Shown: one piece after another, positions 62,461 to 64,000 of the stretch | How the letters are laid out: each line of letters begins with the position of its first letter | Position numbering within the stretch: the stretch's first letter is position 1 | Assembly: GCF_002217475.1 (NCBI RefSeq) | Contig: NZ_MUHH01000025.1 | Coordinates: 1-64,000 of the forward strand | DNA: 64,000 nucleotides | From: Flavobacterium tructae | Lineage (GTDB): Bacteria; Bacteroidota; Bacteroidia; Flavobacteriales; Flavobacteriaceae | Direction of reading: 5' to 3' | Made by a program: the position numbers and the translations under genes | The notes under the pieces: generated by a model | Seen by the model: only the letters and a program-made list of their open reading frames with translations | What the model was told of the DNA's origin: nothing | Database searches by the model: none

Positions 62461-63174
62461 TTAAGAAAAAATCTCCTTTAAAACCTCTAAAGATTTTGGT
62501 TTTTTAAATCCTTCCAAATGAAAACTGTAGTAATCAATAAGGATTTTCAGTAAAATTTGCCTTTCCGCTACATGAAAAACCTTCTGATCGTTTTCGAATT
62601 TAAGATCTATCAGTTTCTTAAAAAGATTTGTTTCATGTTCCGTCAAAGTATTCGCCCCATGAAACAAAGTAAAAACGCCGTCAATCATTTCAAAATAAGA
62701 AAATTCGACTTCTGAAACATCAGGATAAAAACCAAAATACTTTGTAGCTTCCAAAAGCAGAATCAAATGAAAATTCGAAATTTCATCATGGTGGTCGAGC
62801 CAACTCAGTGCTGTCTCTAAAAACACAAAAAAGGCTTCATTTTTTTCTTCTTCCTGAATGGAATAATGAAGCATTTCAGACAAAAACATAACCATCGTAC
62901 TTTTTACAAGATCGGTATGAATACTTTGAAAAGGCACTGCTGTTTTAATCTCTTTAAAAGTTTCTAAAGTCCCTTTATTCTTATGCATCGCCTCAATTTC
63001 CAGAACGGACAATGGCTGAAAATAAGCAATTTTCTGACTTGCTTTCCGACTCAAAAAGGCATCACGTACAAAATAAGATTTCAATCCGTGTGAAAGTGTA
63101 AAGCACTTTACGATCAGACTTTTCTCCTGAAATTTTAACGATGAGATTACTATTGCTTTGGTTTTGACTAGCAA
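62461..63174 (-). CDS. recO: DNA repair protein RecO
   Basis: The 237-residue protein loads RecA in gap repair together with RecR. It shows the N-terminal OB-fold with VKTKAIVISSLKFQEKSLIV, and FTLSHGLKSYFVRDAF, followed by a helical C-domain with LLEATKYFGFYPDVS. There is no zinc-finger cysteine cluster. The start is TTG at 63174, since no ATG precedes the OB-fold. Low-complexity repeats separate it from the PorZ-like gene. Confidence 0.92.
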   Translation of the reverse strand: MLVKTKAIVISSLKFQEKSLIVKCFTLSHGLKSYFVRDAFLSRKASQKIAYFQPLSVLEIEAMHKNKGTLETFKEIKTAVPFQSIHTDLVKSTMVMFLSEMLHYSIQEEEKNEAFFVFLETALSWLDHHDEISNFHLILLLEATKYFGFYPDVSEVEFSYFEMIDGVFTLFHGANTLTEHETNLFKKLIDLKFENDQKVFHVAERQILLKILIDYYSFHLEGFKKPKSLEVLKEIFS

Positions 63175-63176
63175 GA

Positions 63177-63312
63177 TTAGATTTTTAGATTATTAGACTT
63201 CTTAGATGTTAGATTTCTTAGATTATTGGATTTTTAGACTATTGGACTGCTTAGATGTTAATTCTTTCTAATGATCCAACAATCTAAAAATCCAATTATC
63301 TCAATTAGCAAA
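63177..63312. repeat. Low-complexity TTAGAT/TTAGACT repeat region
   Basis: Heptamer-like units TTAGATT, TTAGACT and TTGGATT recur from 63177 to 63260 and are mirrored by AATCTAAAAATCCAA at 63281-63295. It fills the recO to PorZ gap. Confidence 0.55.
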
Positions 63313-64000
63313 TTACCTAATTATCATTATCTTTTTTACTTTAGTTTCACTTCCGTCTTCGGCTGAAATAAAAACCATATAAACGCCGGAAGCAACTTTA
63401 TACTTTCCGAAAGCAGTCGTGTCCCATTCGATTGTTCCGCCTGATGAAGTAGTTTCGTAAACTAAATTACCTTCGATGTCTGTAATTTTTATATTGGCTT
63501 TATCAATAAGTCCGGCAACTTTTACTGTTCCGGCATAGTTAGGGCGCACGGGATTTGGATAAACGTAAACATTATTCAAATCTTCGTTTGCTCCTGTTGC
63601 AATTCCTTTAAACGAAATCATTCCTTTGTTGGTCGCAATAAAGACTTCACCGGTAGCACTATTAATTTTGACATCGTTTATTACATTACTTGGCAAAGGC
63701 GAATTGTTTATTGTAAAATGATATTTTGTTTCCTGACCGTTTGACGATACCATGAAAATCCCGGAATCAATTGTACCAATCCATTTATTATTTGCTCCGT
63801 CTACTGCAATCGATGTGATAAACTGTTCATAAAGCAGCTCCTGAGCCAAATTGTCTTCCATAATTATAATTGGATTCGCTTTTAGCTGGCTTTCGGTCTG
63901 GAAACCTCCAACATTGGATAAAACTCTCAGTCCTTTTGTGGTACCAATCCAAAGTTGATTTTTTGTATCAAGCGCCACAGCTCTCACATCTTCGATTGGT
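63313..64000 (-). CDS. PorZ-like propeller protein with T9SS sorting domain (C-terminal part)
   Basis: The gene runs off the right edge; the frame is open to 64000, reading PIEDVRAVALDT before the codon GTG at 63987, so that GTG is not the start. The visible 229 residues hold the last two-component-regulator-type propeller blades (DTKNQLWIGTTKGLRVL, GANNKWIGTIDSGIFMV, NSATGEVFIATNKGMISF), then a type A sorting domain from about residue 147 (VYVYPNPVRPNYAGTVKV to VKKIMIIR). PorZ in Porphyromonas is a surface component of type IX secretion; its gene type fits here. Adjacent recO supports a conserved core neighbourhood. Confidence 0.75.
   Translation of the reverse strand, partial: PIEDVRAVALDTKNQLWIGTTKGLRVLSNVGGFQTESQLKANPIIIMEDNLAQELLYEQFITSIAVDGANNKWIGTIDSGIFMVSSNGQETKYHFTINNSPLPSNVINDVKINSATGEVFIATNKGMISFKGIATGANEDLNNVYVYPNPVRPNYAGTVKVAGLIDKANIKITDIEGNLVYETTSSGGTIEWDTTAFGKYKVASGVYMVFISAEDGSETKVKKIMIIR

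Noticed and set aside
1..64000. CRISPR arrays, rRNA genes and insertion sequences
   Set aside because: I saw no regular spaced repeats, no rRNA sequence and no transposase gene in the window; all repeats found are short intergenic ones.

Overview
This 64 kb window is a piece of a Flavobacterium-like chromosome (phylum Bacteroidota). The evidence is two tandem SusC/SusD outer-membrane uptake pairs, a type IX secretion C-terminal sorting domain protein at the right edge, an OmpA protein with thrombospondin type 3 repeats, a Bacteroidota-style DksA-like protein lacking most zinc cysteines, promoters of the TTG/TAnnTTTG type instead of sigma-70 boxes, almost no Shine-Dalgarno sequences, low GC, and many short AT-rich inverted repeats between genes. 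I cannot name the species.

Layout. 1-1.1 kb: a VirE_N/PriCT-2 mobile-element primase-like gene beside a tRNA-Met gene, probably the end of an integrated element. 1.3-8.2 kb: housekeeping and unknown envelope genes (methylmalonyl-CoA epimerase, two overlapping envelope protein genes, an Ig-like lipoprotein, a Coa1-like protein, an omega-amidase). 8.3-28 kb: one large catabolic locus with two SusC/SusD pairs, a GntP permease, RidA, a PfkB sugar-acid kinase, a KDPG aldolase, a fold-type III PLP enzyme, an M19 amidohydrolase, a DeoR repressor and a GH20 hexosaminidase. 28-34.4 kb: an unknown exported protein, the sdhCAB operon and HMG-CoA synthase. 34.5-42 kb: an accessory stretch of small genes with two GNATs, a membrane LytTR regulator divergent from a small double-glycine-type cysteine peptide, a gene interrupted by an in-frame TGA, an XRE regulator and a PutAbiC-like abortive infection gene, then about 0.9 kb of repeat-rich non-coding DNA. 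42.8-64 kb: core genes (aminopeptidase P, ferritin, AIM24 protein, hydrolase, AddB- and AddA-like recombination proteins, OmpA, kbl, lspA, two roadblock proteins, DksA-like protein, ileS, recO) and the C-terminal end of a PorZ-like propeller protein.

The most interesting system is the 8.3-28 kb locus. Read together, its enzymes make a complete route from an N-acetyl-amino sugar acid to central metabolism: GH20 releases the unit, the SusC/SusD pairs and GntP import it, the M19 enzyme could remove the acetyl group, the PLP enzyme could eliminate ammonia from glucosaminate, RidA would hydrolyse the enamine/imine to 2-keto-3-deoxygluconate (KDG), and the kinase and aldolase would yield pyruvate and glyceraldehyde 3-phosphate. 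This resembles a marine chitin oxidation pathway that I recall from the literature but cannot check here. The two SusC promoters and the deoR/GH20 divergent promoter share a 17-bp operator-like motif (6-5-6 arrangement around TGCAA/TTGCA), which ties the locus into one predicted DeoR regulon. A second candidate system is the LytTR regulator and double-glycine peptide pair near 37 kb.
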